Below are positions 1 through 11,057 of a stretch of DNA of 64,000 nt, piece after piece (the first letter of the stretch is position 1; the number at the start of each line of letters is the position of its first letter). This DNA comes from Rhodamnia argentea (taxonomy: Eukaryota > Streptophyta > Magnoliopsida > Myrtales > Myrtaceae). The notes beneath the pieces were generated by a model. That model searched no databases. It was not told the DNA's origin and saw nothing but the letters and a program-made list of their open reading frames with translations. The stretch covers positions 4,445,001-4,509,000 of the forward strand of contig NC_063152.1 of NCBI RefSeq assembly GCF_020921035.1, in the 5' to 3' direction. Both the position numbers and the translations under genes were made by a program.

Positions 1-969
1 TTCCAACAAACAAATAATAATAATAATATTATTATTATTATATTATTTTCGTTTTCCCTCACGTGGAACGCGCCGCACCTGTCGGGGGCGGTGGCTCGCT
101 CGCAAATTTCTCCGATTTTACGAACGAGTCAACCTTCTTTCTTGACGAAACTCTTCAGAAACTTCTCTCTCTCTCTAACGAAACGTGTCAAAGGGCCGCG
201 CGTGGGCGGTGAAATTTCTCCTTCATATTTATAAATTGGATTTTTCCCGATTTCTTAGAATTCCAAAAATTTGATCTTTCTTTTTTCCTATTTTTTTCTT
301 TATACGCGACTATTTAAAATTCATATGAATTTAACAGTGACCATGATGTTCTGAGCAAGATACAGTTAAAGCACGAATAGACCGGCAGCAATCGATGCTC
401 GAGGAGCGATTCGGAAACTTTCGGTAGCGAGGAAGAAAAGAAAAAAGAAAAAAAAAACTCCTCGAAGCGTCCGTCGCGTATTGATCCCGTGATTTTTTTT
501 TTTCACTGAAAATTCGAAAAAGGGTCCGAATGCATTTTTGCTAATTTCTTTTGGTTTCCGAAATGTTTGTAATGGGATGAAAATCGAAAATAAAAAAGGC
601 CGCACAAAGGCCCCCAATTGAAAAAAAAAAAATTGCTCCTCTCCCTGACGCACCATCTGACGTCATAGATCCAGAAAATCCTTTCTTCTAACAAAATAAA
701 AATTAAGAAAAAATAGATTTTTCATTTTTATTAATTTTTAATTTGTTTTTTTTTTTTCTCTCCTCCAAAATTCTGGTCTTCGTCCAAACCCTTTTTATAG
801 GCGCTCCAGTTGCTTCGGCCAAAGACTTCACAGACTTCTCAACAACACAACATCAGCAACCTCTCTCTCTCTCTCTCTCTCTCTCTCGTTCGTTCCACCA
901 TCGTCATCGCCACCATCATCCTCCCTCCTCCCTCCTCCTTCGAGCTCGGCCCATCTCCCTCCCTTATTT
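1..969 (+). promoter_or_regulatory. Promoter and 5' leader of the WRKY gene
   Basis: This AT-rich stretch upstream of the WRKY start has no credible gene. It contains a G-box CACGTG at 60-65 and W-box cores (TTGAC) at 127-132 (minus, TTGACT), 142-146 (plus) and 187-191 (minus). A palindromic C-box/CRE-like TGACGTCA lies at 658-665. A TATA-like ctttttatag sits at 791-800, followed by a (CT)n tract at 861-887 that would fall in the 5' leader. W-boxes are the binding sites of WRKY proteins, so auto- or cross-regulation is a reasonable inference. The transcription start is not shown by the sequence. Short motifs such as these also occur by chance. Confidence 0.5.
861..887. repeat. (CT)n microsatellite in the WRKY 5' leader
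   Basis: This is an uninterrupted CT dinucleotide run about 27 bases long, placed between the TATA-like sequence and the WRKY start codon. CT/GA tracts in plant leaders are common and can be bound by BPC/GAGA-type factors. Any role here is inference. Confidence 0.9.
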
Positions 970-3664
970 ATGGACACAGCCGGATGGGGCCTCACCCTCG
1001 ACTCCTCCTCCTCTGACTCCTTCTTCCCCAAAAAGCCCTCCGGCTTTCTGAAGCTCAAGCGCGACCGCGACCCCCTCCCCACCCACTCCTCCGGCCTCGG
1101 CGACTCCTCCTCCGCCGCCGCCGCCAGGATGTTCCCCGCCATTGACTTTTCCTCCACCCTCGGCCGCCACGACCCCAACCCGCCGTCTTCGTCGCCGCCG
1201 GAGGCGGCCGACCGGCCTCGGGTCGTCGTCGGCGAGGTCGACTTCTTCTCCGATAGCAAGAACAGATCGTCTCTAGCCGCCGGTGGCGAGGAGGCTAAGG
1301 CCACCAGTGTGAGCGTCAAGAAGGAGAGCTCCGCTGCAGCCGCCGCCGCCGCCGCCGCCGGTGCGAGGTCGGAGCTGAACGTGAACGTAAGAACTTGGAG
1401 CTGAATTGTCCTTCCGTTATTTTTCCTTCTTCTTTTTCGTGGAAACCCAGGAGAATAAGTAAATCTCGGCGTAATTTGCCGGTTTCAATGCGATCGGTCT
1501 ATGCAATATCACCTCTCGGATGATCCTACGTTGTTCTCCGTCGCTAAAAAAAAAAAAAAACTGGTTTCTTATCGTGAAAATTCTCTGTTCAACAGACTGG
1601 TTTGCGCCTCCTCACTGCTAACGCCGGGAGTGACGAGTCAACCGTGGACGACGGAGTCTCATCTGATGTCGAGGACAGAAGAGCCAAGAACGAGGTAAAA
1701 AAGAAAAGAAAAAGAAAAACATAGTCAAGATCAGACCCGCACATGGTTGTCTAACTTGGGATTCTTAGTTTACTTAATCAGAACGCGTTTTGACGATCTT
1801 CATCTTCTTCTTCTTCTTCTTCTTCTTTAGCAGTTGGCTCACCTGCAAGTGCAGCTGCAGAGGATGAACGCGGAGAACCACAGGTTGAGAGAGATGCTCG
1901 GCCAAGTCTCGAGCAACTACAGTTCATTGCAGTTGCACCTCTCTTCGCTGCTCCAGCAGCAGCAGCAGCAGAACAATGGAGCTGAGCTCACGCAAGATCG
2001 CGAGGTAAGTTTAGTTTTTTTCTTGGGATTTTGATGGGGAATTCAAAAAAAATTTCTTGGGTCTGAATCGTTCCGATTGCCATGCGTTCGAAAAATTGCA
2101 GGGCATGATTGAGAAGAACCAAACGGTGGTCCCGAGGCAGTTTCTTGATCTCGGCCCGGCATCGGCCGACGAGATCTCGAACTCTTCGTCGGAAGAGCGA
2201 ACCAGGGACGGTTCGAGGTCGCCGCTGCACAACGTGGAAGTCGCGTCTTCGGCAGTGGTTCACAACAGCAAGGTCGACCAAGATAGCTCCGGCACTAGAG
2301 ACGGCGGTAAAAGAAGCGTTAGGAACGAGAGCCCCGACGACTCGGAAACTCAAGGTTGGGCTCCCAGCAAGGCGCCCAAGTTGGACGCTGCGGCGAGGAC
2401 GAGCATTGATCAGTCCGCAGAAGCCACGATGAGGAAGGCCCGCGTCTCCGTTCGCGCTCGATCCGAGGCTCCCATGGTAAATTAAATCATCGCCCTCGCT
2501 CGATCTGACACGAAATTCTGTTGGGTTCACCAAACTAATCTTTGTTTATTACACGATGGTCTTAGATTACGGACGGATGCCAGTGGCGGAAATATGGACA
2601 GAAGATGGCGAAGGGAAACCCGTGTCCTCGAGCTTATTATCGTTGCACCATGGCCGTCGGTTGCCCGGTTCGCAAACAAGTGAGTTCTAATCTTCTCTCC
2701 GGTCACCGGTTCACGAGTCGAAAGAAACTTTCGCCATATTAGACCTTAGACGTGACTAAGCTCAAGGTTTGTAAATTGCGAAATAATTCAAAGAGAAATG
2801 CTAGAGCTAGTAAGACTGATAATTGAAATTTAGGTTTTTCCATGTATTAATGTGTTGGCTTTCATGAAGAAATGCTAGAGTTCTAATCCAGTATCATGTT
2901 GCATTGGGTTACAGGTCCAACGATGCGCTGAAGACCGGTCGATTCTGATAACGACCTACGAGGGCAACCACAACCACCCGCTCCCGCCGGCGGCGATGGC
3001 CATGGCCTCGACCACCTCGGCGGCGGTCAACATGTTGCTCTCGGGGTCGATGTCGAGCGCGGACGGGATCATGAACCCGAACTTGCTGGCCAGGGCGATC
3101 CTGCCTTGCTCATCGAGCGTGGCCACGATCTCGGCCTCGGCCCCGTTCCCGACCGTCACGCTCGACCTCACCCACTCCCCGAACCCATTGCAAATCCAAA
3201 GACCCCAACCCCAATTCCAAGTCCCCTTTCCGGGCCAACCCCAAAGCTTCGGCTCATTGCCTTCGCAGTCACTTCCTCAAGCCTTTGGGCAAGCCCTCTA
3301 CAATCAATCCAAGTTCTCCGGCCTCCAATTGTCTCAAGAAATTGCCAATTCGTCCCAATTAGGTCAACAAGTCGCCTCGCTACCACAACACTTGCAACAA
3401 CAAGCCGCCCACCACCACCACCACCAACAACAACAACCAACTTCGCTGTCCGACACGCTCAGCGCGGCCACGGCCGCCATCACCGCCGACCCCAACTTCA
3501 CCGCGGCTCTCGCCGCCGCCATCTCCTCCATAATCGGCGGTGCGCATCCCAACAACAGCACCACCACCACAACCAGCACCCCCGCCGCCGCGGCTGCCAG
3601 CAACAACAACAACACTAACACCAGCACGAGCAACAACAAGATGAGCAGCTTCCCAGGAAATTAG
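970..3664 (+). CDS. WRKY6-like: WRKY transcription factor, group IIb (WRKY6/31/42 clade), six exons
   Basis: Exons are 970-1386, 1596-1694, 1834-2004, 2102-2476, 2566-2679 and 2915-3664. All introns are GT-AG and phase 0, giving about 641 residues. The N-terminus has the clade's GLTLDSSS and EVDFFSD motifs. Exon 3 encodes a leucine-zipper-like coiled coil ([16 protein letters not shown]). The WRKYGQK heptad is at about 361-367, followed by a C-X5-C-X23-H-X-H zinc finger (C381, C387, H411, H413). The intron inside the domain falls between VRKQ and VQR, the VQR-type position diagnostic of groups IIa/IIb. A conserved C-terminal [12 protein letters not shown] motif follows a His/Gln-rich tract. 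It is a nuclear factor binding W-boxes; the Arabidopsis relatives act in phosphate homeostasis, senescence and defence. The protein is longer than Arabidopsis WRKY6 (553 aa) because of extra low-complexity sequence. The exon 3 acceptor is a NAGNAG site, so one Gln is optional. Confidence 0.95.
1803..1828. repeat. (CTT)n microsatellite forming the polypyrimidine tract of WRKY intron 2
   Basis: About eight CTT units run directly up to the exon 3 acceptor. The repeat therefore serves as the polypyrimidine tract, and length changes here could affect use of the adjacent NAGNAG acceptor. The consequence is inferred. Confidence 0.85.
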
Positions 3665-4756
3665 AGCTGGGTCCATTTCCATTTTCGTACTCACAATTCC
3701 TTTGTTTTTAGCTCAAGTTAATCCCTTTTTTTCTTTCTCCAACTTTTTTTCCCTTTCTTGGTCGGATAAGAATGAGATTTACATGTTCATAGGTTTCGGT
3801 TCTTACTATGTGGGAGGAATTAGAACATACCATCATTCTTTCTATTGTTTTTACGAGAAATAATCTTAAAATTCCAACTTTTGGTTTCAAGAATCCAAAA
3901 AAGGAAAAAAGAGAATTTCTTTTTTTTTTTCTTGGGAAGATGACAAAAGAAGGGTCACGATTCCGATTCCGTGTGAGATTGTAATGGATTAGGAGTCAAC
4001 GAATTCGGCCAACCCTTGTTGACACGCCACGTTAGATTAATGCCGAGGCCGAACACCGGACCTGACAAGCAGTAGACTTTCTTTTTTTCTTCCGAAGACT
4101 TCGAGGCAACTACGTGCTCGTGTGATCGTCTTAAATGGAATATATCTTTTATATAAGAGGAATAGTCGCGCACATGAAGTTTTTTTTTTTTTTTTTTTTT
4201 TGCGCACATGAAGTTCGACCCTTCCAAATATTTAATCATTTCTTCTGGTAATTGTAATAAGTAATGCGGAATAATCGCGATCGTGAAGAAAGACGACAGC
4301 CATGTGAAGAATAATGAAATAAATTATAGGGTTTGTAGGTCTTGGTCATTCAATTCAATGAAGAAAGGTGGCGGAGTGGCAGTCGTTTCGTGCATCACTA
4401 TTGCGAGATTGATGTTGGTGGACGACTGCTATACATTGTTGACTTTGCATGCAAAAGAAGAAATCAATGGATCGACGTCACGTAAGGAGAACGAGTTTTT
4501 TGAAACGTGGGGGTCGCACCGTACGTTATCCACCGTACAAGAATTGTCTTTTTCTCTTTTACGTTGGTTTCTTTCTTTCCTTCTTTCCTCTTTTTCTCAT
4601 TGGAGGAGGAGAGGGAAGATGGTAGTGGTCTGACGGTGGCGACAACTTTGATGTGGTCTTCTTCAATGGTGGCAACCGCACATGCTCGTGCTGCAAATTG
4701 AGATTTTTCTCGTGTTGCAAATTGAGACTTTCGTGATGCAATCGATCAATCACATA
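3665..4756. other. WRKY 3' flank and AT-rich intergenic sequence
   Basis: No gene is supported here. The first few hundred bases are probably the WRKY 3' untranslated region; no canonical AATAAA was seen, only variants such as the region around 3858. A long poly-T run lies at about 4181-4201. The final ~35 bases before the CACTA element match the minus strand of a repeat seen again near 11440 and 18660, so the transposon landed inside an older repeat. Confidence 0.6.
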
Positions 4757-4782
4757 CACTACAAAAAAGTAAGGTTTTAGCC
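4757..4782 (+). repeat. Left terminal inverted repeat of the CACTA element
   Basis: It begins CACTACAAAAAAGTAAGG and continues to TTTTAGCC. It pairs with the right end at 10703-10727 with only a few mismatches and is preceded by the ATA target duplication. Confidence 0.93.
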
Positions 4783-6800
4783 ATAGAAAATTAGCGACGA
4801 ACAAAATTCGTCGCTAATTTGCGACTAACATAGCGATGAATTGGAATTCGTCGCTAATTTGCGATAAAAATAGCTACGAAAATAATTCGTTGCTCATTTG
4901 CGACGAAAATAGCAATGAAAAAACATTCGTCGCTAATTTGCGATGAAAATAGCAACGGAATAACTTTCATGGCCCATTTGTCGCAAAATTCAAGGCTAAG
5001 TTCGTCGCTAATTAACAACAACAAAAATTCATCGCAAACTTAGCAACGACCAACAACATCATCGCTAATTGGCGACAAAATGTTTCGTAGCAACAAAATT
5101 CGTCGCTAATTAGCGACAAAAAATCGTTCGTTGCAAAATTGAATTTCATTCGCGAAATTGTGAAATTAAAAGCTCGTCGCTAATTTCGTCACAAAATTAT
5201 TCGTCGCTACGTTCGTCGCCAATTAGCAACAAAAAGCCGTTTGTCTCAAAATCGATTTTATCCTCGGAATTGTGAAATTAAAATTTCCTCGCTAATTTCG
5301 TCGCAAAACTGTTCGTCGCTAAATTCATCGCTAATTAGCAACAAAAAGCCGTTCGTCGCAAAATTGGTTTTCATGCGTGGATTTGTGAAATTAAATGTTC
5401 GTCGCTAATTTCATAGCAAAATACTTTGTTAATAAATTCGTCGTTAATTAGCGACAAAACACCATATGTCGCAAAATTGAATTTCATCCACGGAATTGTG
5501 AAATTAAAGGTTCGTCGCTAATTTCGTCGTAAAACTATTCGTCGCTAAATTCGTCCCCAATTAGCGACAAAATAATGTTTGTTGCAAAATTGATTTTCAT
5601 GTGCAGATTTGTGACATAGCAAAATACTTCGTCGCTAAATTCGTCGCTAATTAGTGACAAAAAACCGTTCGTCACAAAATTGAATTTCATCCGCGGTATT
5701 GTGAAATTAAAGGTTCGTTGCTAATTCTGTCGCAAAAATATTCGTTGCTAAAGTCGTCGCTAATTAGCCACAAATTGATGTTCGTCGCAAAATTGCATTT
5801 CATCCGCGGAATTGTGAAAGTAAAGGTTCGTCGCTAATTTCGTCGCAAAAATATTCGTCGCTAAAGTCGTCGCTAGCTAGCCACAAATTGATGTTCGTCG
5901 CAAAATTGCATTTCATCCGCGGAATTGTGAAAGTAAAGGTTCGTCGCTAATTTCGTCGCAAAAATATTCGTCGCTAAAGTCGTCGCTAGTTAGCCGCAAA
6001 TTGATGTTCGTCGCAAAATTGCATTTCATCCGTGGAATTGTGAAAGTAAAGGTTCGTCGCAAAAATATTCGTCGCTAAAGTCGTCGCTAATTAGCCACAA
6101 AATGATATTCGTCCCAAAATTGCTTTTCATCCGCGGAATTGTGAAAGTAAAGGTTCGTCGTTAATTTCGTCGCAAAACTATTCGTCGCTAATTTCGTCGC
6201 AAAACTATTCGTCGCTAAAGTCATCGCTAATTAGCCACAAAATGATATTCGTCGCAAAATTGCATTTCATCCGCGGAATTGTGAAAGTAAAGGTTCGTCA
6301 CTAATTTCGTCACAAAACTATTCGTCGCTAAATTTGTCGCTAATTAGCCACAAAATAATATTCGTCGCAAAATTGCAAGTCATGCGTGAATTTGTGAAAT
6401 TAAATGTTCGTCGCTAATTTTATAGCAAAATTTTTTGTCGCTAAATTCGTCTCTAATTAGCGACAAAACACCAATTGTGAAATTGAAGGTACATTGCTAA
6501 TTCCATCGCAAAAATATCGGTCGCTAAATTTGTCGCTAATTAGCCACAAAATAATGTTCGTCGTAAAATTGCATTTCATCCGCGGAGTTGTGAAATTAAA
6601 GGTTCGTCGCTAATTTCGTCGCAAAACTATTCGTCGCTAATGAGCCACAAAATAATGCGCGTCGCAAAATTACATTTCGTCCACGGAACTGTGAAATTAA
6701 AGGTACATCGCTAATTTCATCGCAAAAATATTCGTCCTAATTGTTCGTGTTAATTACGTCGCTAATTAGCGATGACATTGGCATTCGTCGCTAAGGTCTC
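4783..6800. repeat. Left subterminal repeat array of the CACTA element (113-bp tandem units)
   Basis: This stretch is built from the short motif TTCGTCGCTAA and its complement TTAGCGACGAA, arranged in both orientations. From about 5130 to 6720 these are organised in tandem monomers containing the phrases TTCATCCGCGGAATTGTGAAA and GTTCGTCGCTAATTTCGTCG. Successive copies of the anchor CGCAAAATTGC start at 5786, 5899 and 6012, an exact 113-bp period. Other monomers vary in length. In En/Spm the equivalent subterminal motifs are transposase (TnpA) binding sites, so these are presumably the binding array. No gene is present. Confidence 0.9.
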
Positions 6801-7047
6801 TCCCAATTACTTCTTGCCTCATCTATCGTGACGCCCTCACTTTCTTCCGGACCACGCCCAAAGGTCTCTCCATCTTATGTTCCAGAGTGCTCTCTGTCAC
6901 TCCCAATGACGTCTCCGGCTTCGCCCCGCCGTCGCCTCCCGATTTGCACGTCGGACGACCTCAACGAGACGCTGATTCCGATTCGGGGGAAGGAAATCCA
7001 ACCGTGAAGGCCACCGGAAGTCGGCGACGGCGACCCGGTGGCGCGCC

Positions 7048-9040
7048 ATCACTGGGCTCCTCGTGCTCTCACTCCTCGACGCTCGATCGACGGCCATTTA
7101 CTGCGACGAGGGTGACTGCTACGATCTCCTAGGTCAACTCATCTCTCTGCTCAGTGCTCGCCCATTTGATCGTGAAATTAACCTCATTATGCTATCGGAG
7201 GACTTGTGGATTCATCGTTGTTTTTGTAATTTCTAGGGTCTCGCAGGGTACGAATGCTTCCGAGGTCAAGAGAGTTTAGTACAAGCTCTCCTTGAAATAG
7301 TACGTTCGCTGTCCATTCGTTTCTGGGTTTGATTCCCTTTTTATTTTATTTTTTTCCCTTTCCGTGCGATGGTTTTGCGTATTTCGTTTCTGACCAGCAT
7401 GATAAAAACCCGGATCCGGAGTCGAGGAAGGTGTTCGTACAGATAGCCAATGCCTACGGGGTTTATAGCCTTGTGGGACTCTTGCTTTTAGCTCAATCAC
7501 GATATTGTTGGTCACTGGATTTTTCAATTTCAATGGTCTATGCAGCTTGTTTTGAATCAAGTCATTCGAATTGTGTGCGAAGTGTGATGTGATTTTGATG
7601 CAGCAAAGTTTGCACTAATCGTGCTCACGTTACCTGAGTTGCAAGATTTTTCAACTGCTTGATGAATTTTATGCCATGAGACATCAGCCAACTAGCGTGG
7701 TTTCTACTCTTACTTAGCTGGTTTTGTCGTGTAGCTTAAATAATTGTGAAGTTGCAGATTTTGAAAGGTGAAGCGACTCGCAGGCAATATGATTATGCTA
7801 TTGCGCATCCAGAGGAGGTACTCTTAACCCTTTTTGTGCAACTCAATATGTGCAAATGGGTTTGTTTACTTCAATCCCGTGGATTGTTCAAATTGATTGA
7901 GCATTTGACTTGTTATCCAGCAATAGATCATCTTGGTGCACATTCCATAGCTGAATATATTGTTTAATGAGTGTTTGTGTTAGTTTAAGGACAAAACGAC
8001 ATCATGATCCTGCAAGACTAACTTTAGTTTGACAGACAATTGATGTAGGCAGCACCCTTGTTTGGAAAATAATGTGGCTCAGCAAATTGTTGCTTTGATT
8101 CATAGGAAGTGTGATGGTAGAAGCATAGAGCGCTAGGATCATCATGGAGCAAAATGCTTTGATTACTGTCATCAATGTGGAGTTTGGTTCCCAACTCCAT
8201 TTATGATTTGTTACATTTTCAATTGGTCTAATCTACGTATCTTTACAACTTATGTGTCATACTGCTATGCGAATTGAGTCTTCTCCCTTCTCCATTATCT
8301 TAAAGTAGGAATATGGCCTGCAAGGCTGCAATGTCTTATCACATTTACTGAAAATGAAGGGTGCCAACTAATGTCCTCTGTCGTTAAGAAGCATATGTTC
8401 AATCATTTGTTATTGCGATGAGTACTTACTATTGTTCCACCATTCAGGTACTCTTCAATACAGCAAGATACTATCAGGCATATTATGGTCATAAAACAGT
8501 AAGACCTTGTCATCTTTCAATGGCACATTGCTCCTCTTGTCGGACTTTCTTTTTCTAGCATTTTTTTCATTTGATCAACCGACGGTTCACTCGTCAAGAT
8601 ACTCGTGCTGTCCTTGTCGGCCTCCTTTTTATTCTTTCAGGATTTCAATACTTGAACCAGTGTACAAGGTAGAACCAGGTTCTCTCATACATTAAGTTCC
8701 TGTTGTTCTCAGTGTCATATTAAATAAAGATGCTTGCTGTGAATATTAATGATGTTTTCCTGCTCCCTGTGTCCATATGCACTATAGTTGAGAGTTTGCT
8801 AAATAGTTTATTTTCTTTATCGTACTCTCAAATCAAAAGAACCATGATATATGGGAGCACTAATTTGGATAACCTTCAAGTTTGCTTTTTCTGGTATAAT
8901 AGGTAATCCTTATGCCTTAAACGAAACTGATAAATAAATCGCATCTTTTTTATGTTGCAGGTAGTAGCCATAGTAAAAAAGACTCCAGTGTACAAAAACA
9001 GACTTTGAGCTTTGGAACTGGAACGTAGTGGTGTGACAAA
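7048..9040 (+). pseudogene. Captured DNAJC25/DnaJ50-like chaperone fragment inside the CACTA element
   Basis: Short blocks match the plant DnaJ50 family (J-domain protein of the ER membrane) in the correct order. They are YCDEGDCYDLLG (end of exon at about 7132), GVSQGTNASEVK (7237-7300), HDKNPDPESRKVFVQIANAYG, read as 7398-7460, ILKGEATRRQYDYAIAHPEE (7758-7817), FNTARYYQAYYGHKT (8448-8498), TRAVLVGLLFILSGFQYLNQ (about 8599-8668) and VVAIVKKTPVYKNRL (8961-9005). Intron-like sequence with GT and AG borders separates the blocks. The copy is dead: there is a TAG at 7277-7279 and a TGA at 9006-9008. The J-domain HPD motif has lost its proline, because the exon begins with His-Asp. The family assignment comes from recognising these motifs; the donor locus is not in the window. 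Confidence 0.85.
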
Positions 9041-9552
9041 TATTGAGTTTTTGATGCATCAATTGGAGACAGTTGTTTTGCAACAGTATAGCCCTTCAAA
9101 CGTAATGGTATATTGTAGTTTTACATATTGTCAATCGTGAAGTTTTTTTCCTTAAATGACCTGACATATGTCAATTCATTAGATAGGTAACACTTCAATT
9201 GTGAATATAAAATTTGATCCATAATCTTAGTGATTCGGGTGGCTTGGAGATTGCTTGCCTTCGTGAATATAGAAGAACAAGAATCCAAATCAACTAGTCA
9301 AGTATCGCTTCAGTTTTCAGATATCTGTATTATAGTTATCTTGTCCCCAGACCCATTGTTGGCCTCATAGGAGTATGTTCTTACCTTGTTGGTTAAGTTC
9401 TGCTTCAAATGACATTATTCTGATATGACACAACAACTGGCAATTGAACAGAGTGATTTGGTTGTTGTCGTCTAGTTGATTTCAATTTTTTTTCCTTTTC
9501 CATGCTCAGATAGATGATCTAGTGTTATGTTTTTGTTTCAGAGAAATATGGC

Positions 9553-9791
9553 TCCTGAGCAAGTCTGCCTTTAGTGAGAAAAAATGGATATACACACTAA
9601 GCTCATGAGAAGATACAAGCAAGTCCCTGGATGGTGGTGCATTTGGTAAATGTAGGGGCAACCATATTTACATGTCATTATTTCAAGGATCAGCTTCAGC
9701 TACCATGGTGGGGTGTGCTGCTAGCCTGTGCGCTTGCCATATTTTTCACTCTTCCTGTTGGAGTCATCACTGCAACCAAATCAGGTGCAGA
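9553..9791 (+). pseudogene. Captured oligopeptide transporter (OPT family) exon fragment
   Basis: One frame gives HTKLMRRYKQVPGWW, followed by a stop. Shifting frame near 9631 gives TIFTCHYFKDQLQLPWWGVL and then LPVGVITAT, ending at a GT that resembles the ancestral splice donor. These are conserved blocks of plant OPT-family proton-coupled oligopeptide transporters. The fragment covers a single exon, carries at least one frameshift and cannot encode a transporter. It lies downstream of and in the same orientation as the DnaJ fragment but comes from an unrelated gene, so the element captured at least two separate host loci. Confidence 0.85.
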
Positions 9792-10009
9792 TCCATTTTG
9801 TGTAGAGTATATGTTTAGATAAGCATGCAGGGCAGTCATATCTTTGTACCATTTGCTCTTATTCTTACTTTAACATTTTTACATATCCTGATAAGTATGT
9901 AAAAGATTCTCCTAGCTATGCCGCAGCGGCTCCCGTTTTTAATATTGTTTAATAACTTTGTTGTGTGCAATCCTGGCCGGGTTAATAGAGACATCAAACG
10001 ACGCAGCTT

Positions 10010-10702
10010 CAAGAGACAATCTCGTCGCAAAATGTCGCCGAAAAATCGTTGCCGAACGATATTCGTTGCAAAATTCATTGCTAAAAACGTGTGGCAAAAA
10101 CAAAATCTCGTCGCTAAATCCGTCCCTGAACAATATTCGTTGCAAAGTTCATCGCTAAATAATTAACAAAATTTCGTCGCCGAATTCGTCGCTGAATAAT
10201 ATTTATAACAAAATTCGTTGCTAAAGGTGTCATCGTAGAATTCGTAGCTAAATTATTTCAAAATTCACCCTATTCGTCGTAAAGTTTGTGGCTAAATAGG
10301 GACAACATTTGCAATAAACAAAATTCGTCGCTAATTTGTCACGACATTGTTCGTCGTAAAGTTCATTTTTAAATAGCAACGACATTTCTGATGAACGAAA
10401 TTTGTCGCTAATTTGCCACGAATTTATTCGTTGCAAAATCTGTCACTAATCGGTGACGAATTTTTCCACAAAGTGATTCATGGCAAATTAGCGACGAAAT
10501 TTGCGACGAATATAATTCGTGGCAAATTAGCGACGAACTTTGCGACGAATATAATTCGTCCCAAATTAGTGACGAACTTTGCAATTTTTCGTCGCTAAGT
10601 TTTGCGACGCCGAATTGGCAACGAAATTGTTTTCGTGGCTAATTTTCGTCGCAAATCAATTTAGCGACGAATTTTGGTAAAATTTTCGTGGCAAAAGCCG
10701 TT
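10010..10702. repeat. Right subterminal repeat array of the CACTA element
   Basis: It is dense in the same TTCGTCGCTAA / TTAGCGACGAA motifs as the left array but shorter and less regularly tandem. Toward the end, units such as AATTCGTGGCAAATTAGCGACGAA recur at about 10485-10560. No gene is present. Confidence 0.88.
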
Positions 10703-10727
10703 GCTAAATCCTTGTTTTTTTGTAGTG
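10703..10727 (-). repeat. Right terminal inverted repeat of the CACTA element
   Basis: Read on the minus strand it begins CACTACAAAAAAACAAGG and continues to ATTTAGC, mirroring the left end. It is followed by ATA, identical to the three bases before the left end. Confidence 0.93.
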
Positions 10728-10730
10728 ATA

Positions 10731-11045
10731 ACTCAAGTGAACCTCAAGACTTGAAGTGTCTTGGTCTCTAGATTTTTTAAAGTTTTCTTGGGTTCTCTAA
10801 AATATTCTTAAGGGCGGATGAGATAGTAATTGTCCTCATATTCTAAAACTCTCTTCTTTGATCTTCCATGAGTCTTCTTTTGGACGAATGTCTCTTCGGT
10901 GACCTTTTCTTGAGCGCCTTCTCTTAATGAGCCTCTCCATCCACGACAACTTAAGCAGCTTCTTGGTTCGACATTCTCTCAACTAGTTGATGTGCTTCTC
11001 GATCCTTTGAATAGCTCTCCTCTACTTTAGCTACGATACCACTTG
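10731..11045 (-). mobile_element. LTR-retrotransposon-like remnant interrupted by the CACTA element
   Basis: Positions 10731-10860 are the reverse complement of 11305-11440, with recurring phrases such as GAATATTCTAGAGAACTCAAG. At 11035-11045, read on the minus strand, the sequence is TGGTATCGTAGC, resembling the primer-binding site TGGTATCAGAGC used by plant Ty1-copia elements. It directly adjoins a TGTTAATG sequence typical of an LTR boundary. This suggests retrotransposon debris, but the arms are inverted rather than direct, and no intact coding domain is present. Confidence 0.4.
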
Positions 11046-11057
11046 TTAATGTTCGAT

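Larger units (their letters stand above)
4757..10727. mobile_element. Complete non-autonomous CACTA (En/Spm-type) transposon with captured gene fragments
   Basis: The left end at 4757 reads CACTACAAAAAAGTAAGG, and the right end at 10727 is the inverted complement CACTACAAAAAAACAAGG. Similarity continues through TTTAGC, giving terminal inverted repeats of about 25 bp. A direct 3-bp target duplication, ATA, flanks the element at 4754-4756 and 10728-10730. CACTA ends, 3-bp duplications and dense subterminal repeats are the defining marks of this superfamily. The element is 5,971 bp and shows no transposase reading frame, so it would need enzyme in trans. Inside it lie two subterminal arrays and pseudogene fragments of a DnaJ chaperone and an oligopeptide transporter. 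Introns are retained in the DnaJ fragment, pointing to DNA-level capture rather than retroposition. Confidence 0.93.

Noticed and set aside
5130..6720. Regularly spaced repeats that might suggest a CRISPR-like or satellite array
   Set aside because: The repeats lie inside a CACTA element, are built from its subterminal motif and have no unique spacers. This is a plant nuclear genome.
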